This document shows, in pieces, positions 37,645 through 46,259 of a DNA stretch of 64,000 nucleotides. The translations under genes were made by a program, and so were the position numbers. The notes beneath the pieces were generated by a model, which saw nothing but the letters and a program-made list of their open reading frames with translations, did no database searches and was not told where the DNA came from. Numbering within the stretch: the stretch's first letter is position 1; each line of letters starts with the position of its first letter. This DNA comes from Spirulinaceae cyanobacterium SM2_1_0 (lineage in GTDB: Bacteria > Cyanobacteriota > Cyanobacteriia > Cyanobacteriales > Spirulinaceae), in contig JAAUTY010000008.1 in NCBI GenBank assembly GCA_012031265.1, forward strand, positions 39,899-103,898, read 5' to 3'.

Positions 37645-38486
37645 TTGTATTCGGGCTGGCACTGTTGGGCGCGGTGGGCTGGCGCTGTGGCTGGCGATCG
37701 CGCCATCAGGGCGACTGGTCGCAGCGCTGGATGAGTACCTGGCAGGCGCTGGTGCTACCGCCGTTGTGGTTGCTCAGTACCGCGATCGCCATCTTGTTCA
37801 TGGGCTGGCAGGGGACGATGTTTCACGTCGCCGTCAGTGCTTGGGGCTATGTGATCGCCGCTATTTTTTGGGCGATCGCCCTGCTCCTGGTGCTCATCGC
37901 GAGCATCCAAGCTTGGCAGACCCATCAGCAAATTTGTCGTCATCCCCTACGCAATGTCGCGGGTACGCCGATTCGCCTGCTCCCGGTCTCGCTCCCCTTC
38001 GCCGCCCAAATCGGCTTTTGGTCACCCGACCTAGCGGTCAGCCAAGGGCTGCTAGATTGCCTCACCCGGCCCCAAATCGAAGCGGTGCTGGCTCACGAAC
38101 GCGCTCACCACTACTATCGCGACACCTTCTGGTTTTTTTGGTGGGGCTGGTTGCGTCGCCTGACGAGCTGGCTCCCCCGCACGGAGCTACTTTGGCAAGA
38201 ACTGCTACTGCTGCGCGAGCTGCGTGCCGATGCCTGGGCGGCTCGCCAGGTCGATCCTTTGCTCCTCGCCGAATCCCTCCTGGAAGTGGTGCAAGCTCCC
38301 ATGCTCCTGGCTGATGATCGTTGCGCAGCCTTTGCTGATTGCCAGACGCCCCAGCGCTTCGCGGCTCGCATCGAAGCACTCATCGCCGGGGACTGGACGA
38401 GTGGCGTCGGGACACGCCAGCCTTGGCGCTGGCTGACTTGGGGATTGGCGATCGCTCCCTTTGCCCTCATTCTTTGGCACCATTAG
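37635..38486 (+). CDS. M56-family (BlaR1-like) membrane metallopeptidase
   Basis: The 283-residue protein has three membrane helices before the peptidase part and one at the C-terminus (WLTWGLAIAPFALILW). The zinc motif is HERAH at 154-158, with a downstream Glu in LRELRADAWAA. It lacks the extracellular penicillin-binding sensor domain of BlaR1, so the signal it reads is not beta-lactam binding by that domain. GGAGG lies 8 bases before ATG 37635, which decides the start. It should cleave the BlaI-type repressor encoded just upstream. Confidence 0.9.
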   Translation: MHLIVFGLALLGAVGWRCGWRSRHQGDWSQRWMSTWQALVLPPLWLLSTAIAILFMGWQGTMFHVAVSAWGYVIAAIFWAIALLLVLIASIQAWQTHQQICRHPLRNVAGTPIRLLPVSLPFAAQIGFWSPDLAVSQGLLDCLTRPQIEAVLAHERAHHYYRDTFWFFWWGWLRRLTSWLPRTELLWQELLLLRELRADAWAARQVDPLLLAESLLEVVQAPMLLADDRCAAFADCQTPQRFAARIEALIAGDWTSGVGTRQPWRWLTWGLAIAPFALILWHH

Positions 38487-38702
38487 CCTCACCTGCCCCC
38501 AACCGCGACTCCCAGCGTAATGTCTGGCATCGTCGGAGAAATTCGTTGTGCAAGCACCCCCACACCCACTCCGCCCACTCAGCGGTCGCCCATCGGGGTT
38601 GGGTGCAGGTCTTCAATGTGTTAGTCTCTCGGCAGCCGCAAGGTTTGCGGTCAGAACCCTTAAACCTTGCGGCTAGAACCTCACATCCTCTCAACTCTAA
38701 CT

Positions 38703-39065
38703 GTGGCTACCACTGGTCAACTGACAACCCACGTTCTCGATACCGCTCACGGCTGCCCAGCCGCTGGTCTCCGGATTGAACTCTGGCTGCTGGACGAACC
38801 CATCCGCAGCCTGATCGCCACGATGACGACCAATGCTGATGGCCGCACGGAGCAACCACTGCTGACCCAAGGAGCTTTGAAACCGGGTTATTACGAACTG
38901 CTTTTCTTTGTCGGGGCCTACTTTCGTGCCCAAGATGCTCAGTTACCCGAACCATTATTTTTGGATCTCATCCCGATTCAGTTTGGGGTCGCCGATGCCA
39001 ACGCTCACTACCACGTACCGCTGTTGGTGTCGCCTTGGTCGTACAGCACCTATCGCGGCAGTTGA
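38703..39065 (+). CDS. uraH: 5-hydroxyisourate hydrolase (transthyretin-like)
   Basis: The family start TGQLTTHVLDTAHGCPAAGL and the C-terminal YSTYRGS, with HYHVPLLVSPWSYSTYRGS, mark it as HIUase. It hydrolyses 5-hydroxyisourate to OHCU. I prefer GTG 38703, which gives 120 residues; the frame is open to a TTG at 38667. It lies 27 bp before uraD, so the two successive enzymes of urate breakdown to allantoin are one operon. No uricase gene is near, so that activity must come from elsewhere. Confidence 0.93.
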   Translation: MATTGQLTTHVLDTAHGCPAAGLRIELWLLDEPIRSLIATMTTNADGRTEQPLLTQGALKPGYYELLFFVGAYFRAQDAQLPEPLFLDLIPIQFGVADANAHYHVPLLVSPWSYSTYRGS

Positions 39066-39092
39066 GCGGATTGGTATGACCGAATCGCAATC

Positions 39093-39608
39093 ATGCCCTA
39101 CCGTTTGACAGACTTGAACCAGATGACCCAAGCGGAGTTTGTGGCCGCGTTGGGCGAGATTTTTGAGCAGACCCCGGCGATCGCCGCCCAAGCCTGGTCA
39201 GCGCGCCCCTTTGCGAGCCGCGATCACCTTCACACCCACCTGGTTGCAATCGTTAAAGCCCTCAGTCCCGCCCAGCAACTGGCACTGATCCGCGCCCACC
39301 CTGACCTAGGCCGTAAAGCGCAGATAGCGGCTGCCTCAGCGCAAGAGCAAGCGGGAGCTGGCTTAGATCACCTCACCGCTGCCGAATACGAGCAATTCCA
39401 GACACTAAACCAGGCTTACCGTGATCGCTTTGGTTTTCCCTTCCTGATCGCGGTCAAGGAGCATGACAAACACAGCATTCTCGCCGCCTTTCGAGCCAGT
39501 CTCGAAAATAGTCTCGAGCCGGAACGCGATCGCGCCCTGACCGAGATTTACAAAATCGCTCGCTTTCGCCTCGAGGCCATCGTCAGCGAGTCACCGCCCA
39601 GCCGCTAG
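39093..39608 (+). CDS. uraD: 2-oxo-4-hydroxy-4-carboxy-5-ureidoimidazoline decarboxylase
   Basis: The 171-residue protein has the catalytic block IRAHPDLGRKAQIA (His), ASAQEQAGAGLDHL, and the substrate loop YRDRFGFPFLIAVKEHDK. It decarboxylates OHCU to S-allantoin. It follows uraH directly. The C-terminal IYKIARFRLEAIV is also conserved. Confidence 0.94.
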   Translation: MPYRLTDLNQMTQAEFVAALGEIFEQTPAIAAQAWSARPFASRDHLHTHLVAIVKALSPAQQLALIRAHPDLGRKAQIAAASAQEQAGAGLDHLTAAEYEQFQTLNQAYRDRFGFPFLIAVKEHDKHSILAAFRASLENSLEPERDRALTEIYKIARFRLEAIVSESPPSR

Positions 39609-39640
39609 GATAAGGCTAGTGAACGCATTGTGCTGACCCT

Positions 39641-40051
39641 ATGGCTAAAGACGCCACACCGACCAAAGCCGCAACTGCCGAGGCAACCGAGGGACCTCCC
39701 GAACCGACGCGATCGCAACTCCTGCTCGAACGGCTGCACGACGAACTTGCCGCCTGGAGCATCAGCGAACTGACCGAATTGCGGCGCGACCTCCAGGAAC
39801 TGATCACCGCCCGCCGCGCCGAACCCGTAGACGCATTCCAACTCACGCCCAGCCTACATTTCTGGTTGCGACAAGTGGCCCAGCATCCGCAGTCCTATCA
39901 ACTCGGTCAACAGAGTGCCGCCGCGAGCTACTACTGGCGCTTGCAGCAGTTGGGCTACGTCGCCGCCACCTCGGGCGCACCCGATGGCAGCACGACGCAG
40001 TTCAACATCACCCCGCGCGGTCGCGAGGTGCTGGCGGTTTTGCCAACTTAG
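39641..40051 (+). CDS. Unknown protein with a winged-helix-like C-terminus
   Basis: I do not recognise the family. The first ~25 residues are low-complexity (Ala/Thr/Pro/Glu). A helix with heptad spacing follows (RLHDELAAWSISELTELRRDLQ). The C-terminal half, YYWRLQQLGYVAATSGAPDG...TQFNITPRGREVLAVL, resembles the recognition part and wing of small winged-helix or PadR-like regulators, but this is only a resemblance. The start ATG is 33 bp after uraD, so it may be cotranscribed. Confidence 0.7.
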   Translation: MAKDATPTKAATAEATEGPPEPTRSQLLLERLHDELAAWSISELTELRRDLQELITARRAEPVDAFQLTPSLHFWLRQVAQHPQSYQLGQQSAAASYYWRLQQLGYVAATSGAPDGSTTQFNITPRGREVLAVLPT

Positions 40052-40068
40052 GAGTGAGACTTAATTAA

Positions 40069-40144
40069 GTGAGTTCTAAATTTTGAGTTTTGAGTTTTGA
40101 GTGGCAGAGCTGACTCAAAATTCAAAACTAAGAACTTAAAACTT
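40069..40144. repeat. Imperfect inverted repeat of TTTTGAG/CTCAAAA units
   Basis: The left arm (40069-40102, AATTTTGAGTTTTGAGTTTTGA core) and right arm (40113-40144, ACTCAAAATTCAAAACTAAG core) could fold into a long imperfect hairpin. The units resemble the internal direct repeats of the 111-bp CTAG repeat but the CTAG ends are missing. It sits between two convergent genes and could act as a bidirectional terminator. Confidence 0.6.
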
Positions 40145-40241
40145 ATCCATTCCTTAGCCTGGTTCGGCAATCGTTGCGTCACGCATTCAATCGAAGCGGG
40201 CGAGTGGCGATTGGCTCAACCCACAAAATCGGCGATCTAAT

Positions 40242-42137
40242 CTAAACGACCTGCCACTGCTCATACCAGAGCTGAAACACCAGCAGCGTCCAGAGAAGCT
40301 TGCGGCGATCGGCGCGGCCCTTGAGGTGGTCGCCGAGGAGTTGCTGCACATAGGCCGGCTCAAACAGTCCCTGGCGCTGCAAGCGGTCGGCGGCGAGGAG
40401 GTCTTGCAGTAGCGGCTGCAAATCCCCTGCCAGCCACTTGGCTACCGGCATATTGAAGCCTTTTTTGCCGCGCCGCAAGATTTCTGGCGGTAGCGAGCCA
40501 CGTAGGGCGCGTCGCAGGATATATTTCGTCGTCAAGCCGCGCAGCTTCAGGGTGTGGGGCATTTGCGCCGCATATTCCACCAGTGTGTGATTCAAAAATG
40601 GCACCCGCACTTCCAGAGAATTCGCCATGCTCGCCCGATCGACCTTGGTGAGAATGTCGCCTTCGAGATAGAGCTTCAAGTCGCAGTAGAGCAGTTGGTT
40701 CAGGGCGTCGCGCGCCTGGGAGCGGTTTTGGTGGGCGAAGGCGATCGCATAGGTATCCTGCTCACCGCACTGTGCCCAAGGCTGCAACAGACGCTGCTTT
40801 TGCGCCGGGGTAAAGGCACCGAGCCACTGATGATGTCGCTGGATGACCGGAATGCCGCGCCCGGCGATGAAGCGTCGCAGCTTGAAGTCGAAGCTGAGGT
40901 TATCGAAGGAAACGGGCAGGCGATCGACCAGCCAGGGGACGAGCTGGTGACGTATAAATCCCGGTAGCAGGCGCTCGTAATACTCCACCAAGCGATGTGC
41001 CTGGAGGGTGGAGTAGCCTGCAAACAGCTCGTCACCGCCATCGCCGCCGAGTACGACCTTGACATGGCGGCGGGCAAACTGTGCCAGCAAGTAGGTGGGC
41101 ACAATCGAGGAATCGCCCAGCGGTTCATCCAAGATTGTCCCGAGCTTGGGAATCAGATTGAGGGCGAGTTGGGGTGTCAGGGTGAGTTCGTAATGTTCAG
41201 TGCCGAGATGCTGGGCGACGCGGTGAGCATAGCGTGATTCATCGAATGAGGGATCTTCAAAGCGAACCGCAAAGCTTTTCACTGGGGTGGTGGTTTGGGC
41301 TGCCATCATTGCGGCGATCGCGCTGGAGTCAATACCGCCACTCAGCAACACCCCTAGCGGCACATCGCTAACCATCTCCTTGCGGACGGCAGCGGCAAAA
41401 ACATCACAGAGTTCTTGCTCATATTCGCGGGTGCGGCGCGGCCGGATGCGCTCACTGCGCGCTAGGTTGACATCCCAGTATTGCCAGAGCTGCACGCGCC
41501 CGTCGGCATAGCTGAGGGCGTGACCGGGCGGCAGTTTGAGGATGTTTTGAACAATGGTGCGCGGCGTCGGTACATATTCAAAACTGAGGTACTCATGCAA
41601 CGCTGTGAGGTCGATGCGACGTGGCAACTGCGGGTAGGTGAGCAAGGTCTTCAATTCTGAGCCGAAGAGCAAGCCGCCGTCGTGTTGGGTGTAGTAGAGG
41701 GGTTTGATGCCGAGGCGATCGCGCCCCAGGATCAGCCGTTGGCGATCGCCATCCCAGAGCGCAAACGCAAACATCCCATTCAGATATTCGAGAAATTCAT
41801 CGCCAAATTCTTCGTAGGCATGGACGAGGACTTCAGTATCCGTCTGGGTACGAAAGCGATGGCCGCGTCGTTGCAGCGCCTCGGTCAGTTCGCGATAGTT
41901 GTAGAGTTCGCCATTGAAGACGACAAAAATCGTCTCTGTCTCGTTGGTTAGGGGTTGTTGACCGCCGTCGAGATCGATGATCGCCAGTCGCCGTGCCCCA
42001 AGACCGACGTTGTTGTGCACGTAGAAGCCGTCGCTGTCGGGACCGCGATGGACGATCTGCTGTGTCATCTGTTCGATCAGTTTGGCGGCTACCGGGCGCT
42101 GGTGATCGCCATACACCACCCCGCAGATTCCACACAT
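40242..42137 (-). CDS. asnB: Asparagine synthase (glutamine-hydrolysing)
   Basis: The 631-residue protein begins MCGICGVVYG, with Cys2 as glutaminase nucleophile after Met removal, then HRGPDSDGFYV and GELYNYREL. The synthetase half has the PP-loop LSGGIDSSAIAAMMAA (~262-277) and GGDGGDELFAGY. It makes asparagine from aspartate, ATP and glutamine. In cyanobacteria related members also occur in polysaccharide or peptide clusters. The neighbouring genes here give no sign of that. Confidence 0.93.
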   Translation of the reverse strand: MCGICGVVYGDHQRPVAAKLIEQMTQQIVHRGPDSDGFYVHNNVGLGARRLAIIDLDGGQQPLTNETETIFVVFNGELYNYRELTEALQRRGHRFRTQTDTEVLVHAYEEFGDEFLEYLNGMFAFALWDGDRQRLILGRDRLGIKPLYYTQHDGGLLFGSELKTLLTYPQLPRRIDLTALHEYLSFEYVPTPRTIVQNILKLPPGHALSYADGRVQLWQYWDVNLARSERIRPRRTREYEQELCDVFAAAVRKEMVSDVPLGVLLSGGIDSSAIAAMMAAQTTTPVKSFAVRFEDPSFDESRYAHRVAQHLGTEHYELTLTPQLALNLIPKLGTILDEPLGDSSIVPTYLLAQFARRHVKVVLGGDGGDELFAGYSTLQAHRLVEYYERLLPGFIRHQLVPWLVDRLPVSFDNLSFDFKLRRFIAGRGIPVIQRHHQWLGAFTPAQKQRLLQPWAQCGEQDTYAIAFAHQNRSQARDALNQLLYCDLKLYLEGDILTKVDRASMANSLEVRVPFLNHTLVEYAAQMPHTLKLRGLTTKYILRRALRGSLPPEILRRGKKGFNMPVAKWLAGDLQPLLQDLLAADRLQRQGLFEPAYVQQLLGDHLKGRADRRKLLWTLLVFQLWYEQWQVV

Positions 42138-42222
42138 AGCAGTTGCGAGCCAGAAGGGTCAGATTATCTTCATTACGATAGCTTGTGGGCGATCGCTGTC
42201 GTCTGGGTTACCTGACGCTCGC

Positions 42223-42873
42223 TCAAATCACCTCGACCCAGTGGGCGATCTCCGACCAGCCCAGCCCCTGCCGCACCACGGCCGGTTGCGCACTCGAGAG
42301 ATCGAGGATCGTCGAGACTTCTGCACCGGGTTCGCGATCGCTATCAATGATCAGATCCACCAAACTATCCAGCGCATCGAAAAGGGCGTGGCGCTCAACC
42401 CCCAACTGCGGAAACTCGCCCACCGTTGGCGGCAGATAGGCCGAAGTCGAAACAATCGGATTGCCCAGCGCGGTCAGCAAGGCTTGGCAGACGGCATTGT
42501 CGGGAACCCGAATACCGGTGGTTTTGCGCTTTGGGTTCATGACTAGGCGCGGCACCAGTTTCGTTGCAGGCAGGAGGAAGGTGTAGGGGCCGGGGATCAG
42601 GCGGCGCATGAGGCGGTAAGCCTCGTCTGTGACCCAAGCATATTCCGCAATATTGGACAGCGACGAGCAGAGAAAGGTCAGCGGCTTGTCATTGGCGAGC
42701 TGCTTGAGCTGGCGCACCCGCTGCACGGCGCTTTTGGCTTGCAGATCACAGCCAATCGCGTAGACCGTATCGGTGGGATAGAGCATGATCGCCCCCGCCC
42801 GCAACTCGCGCGCGATCTGCTCGACGGTGCGTGTTTGCGGGTTGTCCGGGTGGAGTTCGTAAAATGTTGCCAT
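42223..42873 (-). CDS. YrdC/Sua5/YciO-type L-threonylcarbamoyladenylate synthase family protein
   Basis: The 216-residue protein has the YrdC fold: GAIMLYPTDTVYAIGCD, LKQLANDKPLTFLCSSL, LIPGPYTFLLPAT and KRKTTGIRVPDN. SuA5/TsaC makes the threonylcarbamoyl-AMP used for t6A37 in tRNA. The residues ANDKPLT and STSAYL are closer to YciO than to TsaC (which has KxR...SxN), so the tRNA role is uncertain. It is preceded by 86 bp to asnB on the same strand. Confidence 0.85.
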   Translation of the reverse strand: MATFYELHPDNPQTRTVEQIARELRAGAIMLYPTDTVYAIGCDLQAKSAVQRVRQLKQLANDKPLTFLCSSLSNIAEYAWVTDEAYRLMRRLIPGPYTFLLPATKLVPRLVMNPKRKTTGIRVPDNAVCQALLTALGNPIVSTSAYLPPTVGEFPQLGVERHALFDALDSLVDLIIDSDREPGAEVSTILDLSSAQPAVVRQGLGWSEIAHWVEVI

Positions 42874-42960
42874 TACTCGATAGTTGCACGTCCTGGGAGC
42901 AACATTGAATTGACACGACCAGACGGCTGAGCGCTGATTGCTTCGCTTGATGTCTTAGCT

Positions 42961-44388
42961 TCACGTCGCGGGCGACTCGGTAGCGGCAGGAGTGCCCTGG
43001 AGCCGCGCCAGACCGGCTCGCACGAAGCTTTGCCAAACGGTCGCGCGCTGCTGCGTCTGAAACACGGTTTGCAGCGCCTGCTCGAGCTGGGTCGGATTTA
43101 GCTCGGCGGACGGGTCGGCGGTTTGAAAGTACTCCATCAAGCTCAAACCCGTGAGGCGGGTGAGGTAAGCCGCACTCAATCCCTGCACCGCACCACCGGC
43201 CGCATAGCTGACGACATTGGTTTTCAGGACGCTGGCGATCGCCTGGGTGGACAGTTCCACCAGACCTAGCTTCGCTACCAGCGCCCCTAGGGTGCTGGCG
43301 AGGGTTTTGGCTTGGGCGAGGGCGAATTTGTGCTGATAGACTGCGCCAAGATCGATGACCAACTGCGCCCCAATCGCGGCGGTCGCCAGCAAATCCAGCA
43401 CTGGGACGGGATTGGCAAAGGCCGTGGCGGCCGCCAGCCACTGATAGCGCTCGACGATCGGCAGGGCGCGATCGCGCCGCACTTGCTGCAAGGCGGCAGT
43501 GATGTCCGCCGCCAGTTGCTCTGTCGCTCGCCAAGCAGTCGCCCAGGCGAGGGCGGGTCTTTCGGTCGTCAAACGGATCGCGAGGCGTTCACTCAGTGCC
43601 GTCAAATCGGGCGATCGCGCCTCAAACTGCTCCCGCACTGAGCCATCGGGCTGTTGCTGGCGGACTTTCAGCGGCGCGGGGTCAGCCGCGGCCGCCACCA
43701 CATCGGCGGCTGGCAACCAACTGGCGAGGCGTTGGCGGAGCTGCTGCAAGACATCCACTTGTTCGCTGGGGGCGTACTGATCCAGCTTGTTGAAGATGAC
43801 GAGCAGCGGTGCCCGGGCGTCGCGGAGCACTTGCAAAACGTGCAGTTCGGAGTCGGTCAGATCGCCCGCCACCACGAAGAGGATCAGGTCAGCCGTCAGC
43901 GCTTGGCGTACACTGGCCGTCTGCTGCTCAGGCTGGAGACTGTCAGGAATTTCTTGCCACTGCCAGCCCGCCGCCCAGTCAGCAGTCTGGAGGGTTTGCA
44001 AGAGGCGCGTCTTACCGACTTTGCGGCCGCCGAGCAGGACGATGCGATCGGCCTGACGGTCGAGCTGGGCCGGGAGCGCGGTTAATCTCTGTTCTAGAGA
44101 CTGGCGATCGCTGTCCGGGGCTTCGACGGCAAGAACCTGGAGGCCTTCGCGGGCAAGGGCGATCGCTTGCTCAACTTCAGCCCGGGCAACAGGCGTAGCA
44201 ATATGAGCCGGAATCGGTCGGGGGCGCGATCGCTGTCGGAGCCACCAGAGACCGCTGCCGAGGGCGATCACCAGCCAGACGAGCAGTTCGCCGGACTCGG
44301 CCGCCGTGGCTTGGAGCTGCCACCAGAGCCACAGGCCACCGGATAGGCTCAAACCGCCAACTAATATGGGTTTCTGCTGCCAGCTCAT
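42961..44388 (-). CDS. Membrane GTPase-like protein with DUF697 domain
   Basis: From ATG 44388 the protein has 475 residues. Two N-terminal membrane segments (LSLSGGLWLWW; ELLVWLVIALGSGLWWL) are followed by a P-loop GTPase-like domain: GGRKVGKTRLLQTL (Walker A), DLILFVVAGDLTDSELHVL and the NKxD motif NKLDQ. The C-terminal DUF697 region (FANPVPVLDLLATAAIGAQLVIDLGAVY and TNVVSYAAGGAVQGLSAAYLTRL) is hydrophobic. Such proteins are common in cyanobacteria; the role is unknown. Confidence 0.85.
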   Translation of the reverse strand: MSWQQKPILVGGLSLSGGLWLWWQLQATAAESGELLVWLVIALGSGLWWLRQRSRPRPIPAHIATPVARAEVEQAIALAREGLQVLAVEAPDSDRQSLEQRLTALPAQLDRQADRIVLLGGRKVGKTRLLQTLQTADWAAGWQWQEIPDSLQPEQQTASVRQALTADLILFVVAGDLTDSELHVLQVLRDARAPLLVIFNKLDQYAPSEQVDVLQQLRQRLASWLPAADVVAAAADPAPLKVRQQQPDGSVREQFEARSPDLTALSERLAIRLTTERPALAWATAWRATEQLAADITAALQQVRRDRALPIVERYQWLAAATAFANPVPVLDLLATAAIGAQLVIDLGAVYQHKFALAQAKTLASTLGALVAKLGLVELSTQAIASVLKTNVVSYAAGGAVQGLSAAYLTRLTGLSLMEYFQTADPSAELNPTQLEQALQTVFQTQQRATVWQSFVRAGLARLQGTPAATESPAT

Positions 44389-44503
44389 GACTCTCCCCTC
44401 TGTTTGCTGCTGCCTCAAGTTCAATTATCCTATGCGGGCGTTCGTACTGATCGGCTCGCTGGGGTGAGAACCGAACGGCGCGGGGGTCATGGTGTCCCTG
44501 TGA

Positions 44504-44818
44504 GTGAGGCGATCGCCCTGTCTGCCCCAAATTGCCGCTATCGTGGACTATGTCGTTGACAATTTCCGCTGGATTTTTCAGGCGATTCGGGTTCCGGTTA
44601 GCGAGGACAATCCAGCGGCTGCCAAGTTGTTCGAGCTGGTGCAAATCCTGATCGAAGACATCAATGCTCAAAATCAGTTGATGCAAGATGGCGAAGATAG
44701 CCAAGCGGACATTCAGCTAGTACAGGATGGCGGAAATGAGATGCCCATTCAAAATCCCCAGGATTCGCGGATTGCAGGCACTCAGAACTCAAAATTTAGA
44801 ACTCAAAACTCCGCGTAG
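44504..44818 (+). CDS. Small unknown ORF ending inside a CTAG repeat
   Basis: The first ~70 residues (GTG start 44504) look like a real acidic helical protein: FRWIFQAIRVPVSEDNP, AAKLFELVQILIEDIN. The remaining ~34 residues (from 44717) are translated from repeat copy B (VQDGGNEMPIQNPQDS and on) and the stop is in the repeat. I read it as a gene whose 3' end was replaced or cut by the repeat. It may be a remnant. Confidence 0.4.
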   Translation: MRRSPCLPQIAAIVDYVVDNFRWIFQAIRVPVSEDNPAAAKLFELVQILIEDINAQNQLMQDGEDSQADIQLVQDGGNEMPIQNPQDSRIAGTQNSKFRTQNSA

Positions 44819-44827
44819 CGGTACTAG
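44717..44827 (+). repeat. 111-bp CTAG-bounded interspersed repeat, copy B
   Basis: CTAGTACAGGATGGCGGAAA at the start to CTCCGCGTAGCGGTACTAG at the end, 111 bp, nearly identical to copies A and D. It lies inside the 3' part of the small ORF at 44504. It shares its last CTAG with copy C. Confidence 0.93.
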
Positions 44828-44927
44828 TCCAAGGCGGCGGAAATGAGATCCCCATTCAGGATCCGTAGGATGCCTGTATTGTCTGCACTCATCACTCAAA
44901 ACTCAAAATTCCGCGTAGCGGCACTAG
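44824..44927 (+). repeat. CTAG-bounded interspersed repeat, copy C (104 bp, diverged)
   Basis: It begins at the CTAG that ends copy B, giving a head-to-tail pair. It runs CTAGTCCAAGGCGGCGGAAA to TTCCGCGTAGCGGCACTAG. Its core (GGATCCGTAGGATGCC, TGTCTGCACTCATCACTC) is closer to the inverted copy at 62537 than to copy B, so the pair was not formed by a simple tandem duplication. Confidence 0.88.
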
Positions 44928-45037
44928 TCCCCTGATTACGAAAACTAGCGATGATCATGACCAGCTTTTCTCGGTAAGATTGGAATTGCTTGAGGTGCCC
45001 AGGAGTTTGAATCTGAATCACTGAGGAGTTCAATCTA

Positions 45038-45376
45038 ATGATGCTAATGATGCGCTGTATGACGACTGCCGCACTGGCAACCGTTTTAGCCTTGGGTTCG
45101 GCTCAAGGTCTGGAAGCAGAGGGTGACCCTGCCTCCTCTGAAACTTACCCGGTCATCGCTCAACTGGTGCTGCGCGATCGCCGCCTGCGGATCTCAGCCA
45201 CTCCCGACGGTCACCGCTACACACTTGCCGAGCACTCAGGGGAAATCCTCAGTGCCAACCTCACCGCCGCGCAACTGGCGGAGCGCCATCCCGACTTGGC
45301 GGAACTGCTACAACCGGCGATCGCCGACGAAAACGTATTGCCCGGACTGATGATGCTGGCGCCCGTTCAACATTAG
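45038..45376 (+). CDS. Small secreted protein of unknown function
   Basis: The 112-residue product has a signal peptide (MTTAALATVLALGSAQG, cleavage near residue 25) and a short mature domain with YPVIAQLVLRDRRLRIS, DGHRYTLAEHSGEILSANLTAAQLAERHPDLAELLQP. I do not recognise the family. GAGGAG about 9 bases before ATG 45038 supports that start, although four more ATG codons follow closely. Its stop overlaps the stop of the convergent glycosyltransferase gene in the sequence TTAG. Confidence 0.65.
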   Translation: MMLMMRCMTTAALATVLALGSAQGLEAEGDPASSETYPVIAQLVLRDRRLRISATPDGHRYTLAEHSGEILSANLTAAQLAERHPDLAELLQPAIADENVLPGLMMLAPVQH

Positions 45377-46245
45377 TCTGTCTGTCCTCGGTGGCTGACT
45401 CGCCAGTGCCAATGGGCGATCGCCCCGCGCAGTTTGCCCCAGCCTGCTGCTGGCTTCCAGCCGAGCAAGAGCAGGGCATAGAGCAGCAGGCGGGTGCAGC
45501 GCCAGCGATAAGCCGTCGGGCTGGCGTAACGCCAGAGGACGAGCAAGTAGCCAAAGGTGCTGTGGCGCAGCTTCCAGGCGGGTTGGCGGTTGGTGATGCT
45601 GGAGGGGCGATGGATGACGTGGAGGTGAGCCGTGTAGGCGACAGCTAATCCCTGGGCGGCATAGCGCTGGCAGAAATCGAAATCCTCGTAGTAGAGAAAG
45701 AAGGCTGGGTCAAATTGCGGGCAGTCGCGAAAGCCGGCCAGGTTCAGGAGCAGGCTACAGCCACTGACCCAAGCACAGGTCTCGTAGGGTGGTGTGGTGG
45801 CGACTGCAATTTCTGGCGTGGTCGCGGTGGCGATCGCGCCACGCTGGCGGTCAAAGCAACCCGCCCCTGACCAGAGGCGGCCGTCTGGCTCCTGGACTTG
45901 CGTGCCGAGAATGGGCAGCAGCGGGTGAGCGTGCAGAAAGGTCTGCGCTTGGGCGAGCATTGCTGCGGGTAGCCAAGCATCGGGGTTGATCAACCAGGCG
46001 ATCGCCCCCGGTTGGCGCTGCCAGATCCACTGCAAGCCTAGGTTGCAACCGCGCCCAAAGCCCAGATTCTCTCCCGCTTCTAGCACCACCACCGACGCCC
46101 CGGCAAGCTGGTGAATGGCGGTGTCGGCTGGTGAGTTGTTGACGATGACGAGTTGCCAATCCGTAGTGGTATCTGCCGCCAGTGAAGCGAGGAGCGAGCG
46201 GATCAGGTCGGTCGCCTGGTAGTTGACGGTGATCAGGTAAAGCAT
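45373..46245 (-). CDS. Glycosyltransferase family 2
   Basis: The 290-residue protein has the GT-A fold: VNYQATDLIRSLLASL, WQLVIVNNSPADTAI, and NLGFGRGCNLGLQW with the Asp-containing WLINPDAWLP replacing DxD. FFLYYEDFDFCQRYAAQG is typical of rhamnosyltransferase-like members. It likely acts in cell-surface polysaccharide assembly, but it is alone with no sugar cluster. The tail-to-tail overlap with the 45038 gene is 4 bp. Confidence 0.87.
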   Translation of the reverse strand: MLYLITVNYQATDLIRSLLASLAADTTTDWQLVIVNNSPADTAIHQLAGASVVVLEAGENLGFGRGCNLGLQWIWQRQPGAIAWLINPDAWLPAAMLAQAQTFLHAHPLLPILGTQVQEPDGRLWSGAGCFDRQRGAIATATTPEIAVATTPPYETCAWVSGCSLLLNLAGFRDCPQFDPAFFLYYEDFDFCQRYAAQGLAVAYTAHLHVIHRPSSITNRQPAWKLRHSTFGYLLVLWRYASPTAYRWRCTRLLLYALLLLGWKPAAGWGKLRGAIAHWHWRVSHRGQTD

Positions 46246-46259
46246 CAGCGCCGCACAAT

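Noticed and set aside
44504..44927. Repeat copies B and C as protein-coding
   Set aside because: The same DNA occurs in non-coding places in both orientations, so coding is incidental here.
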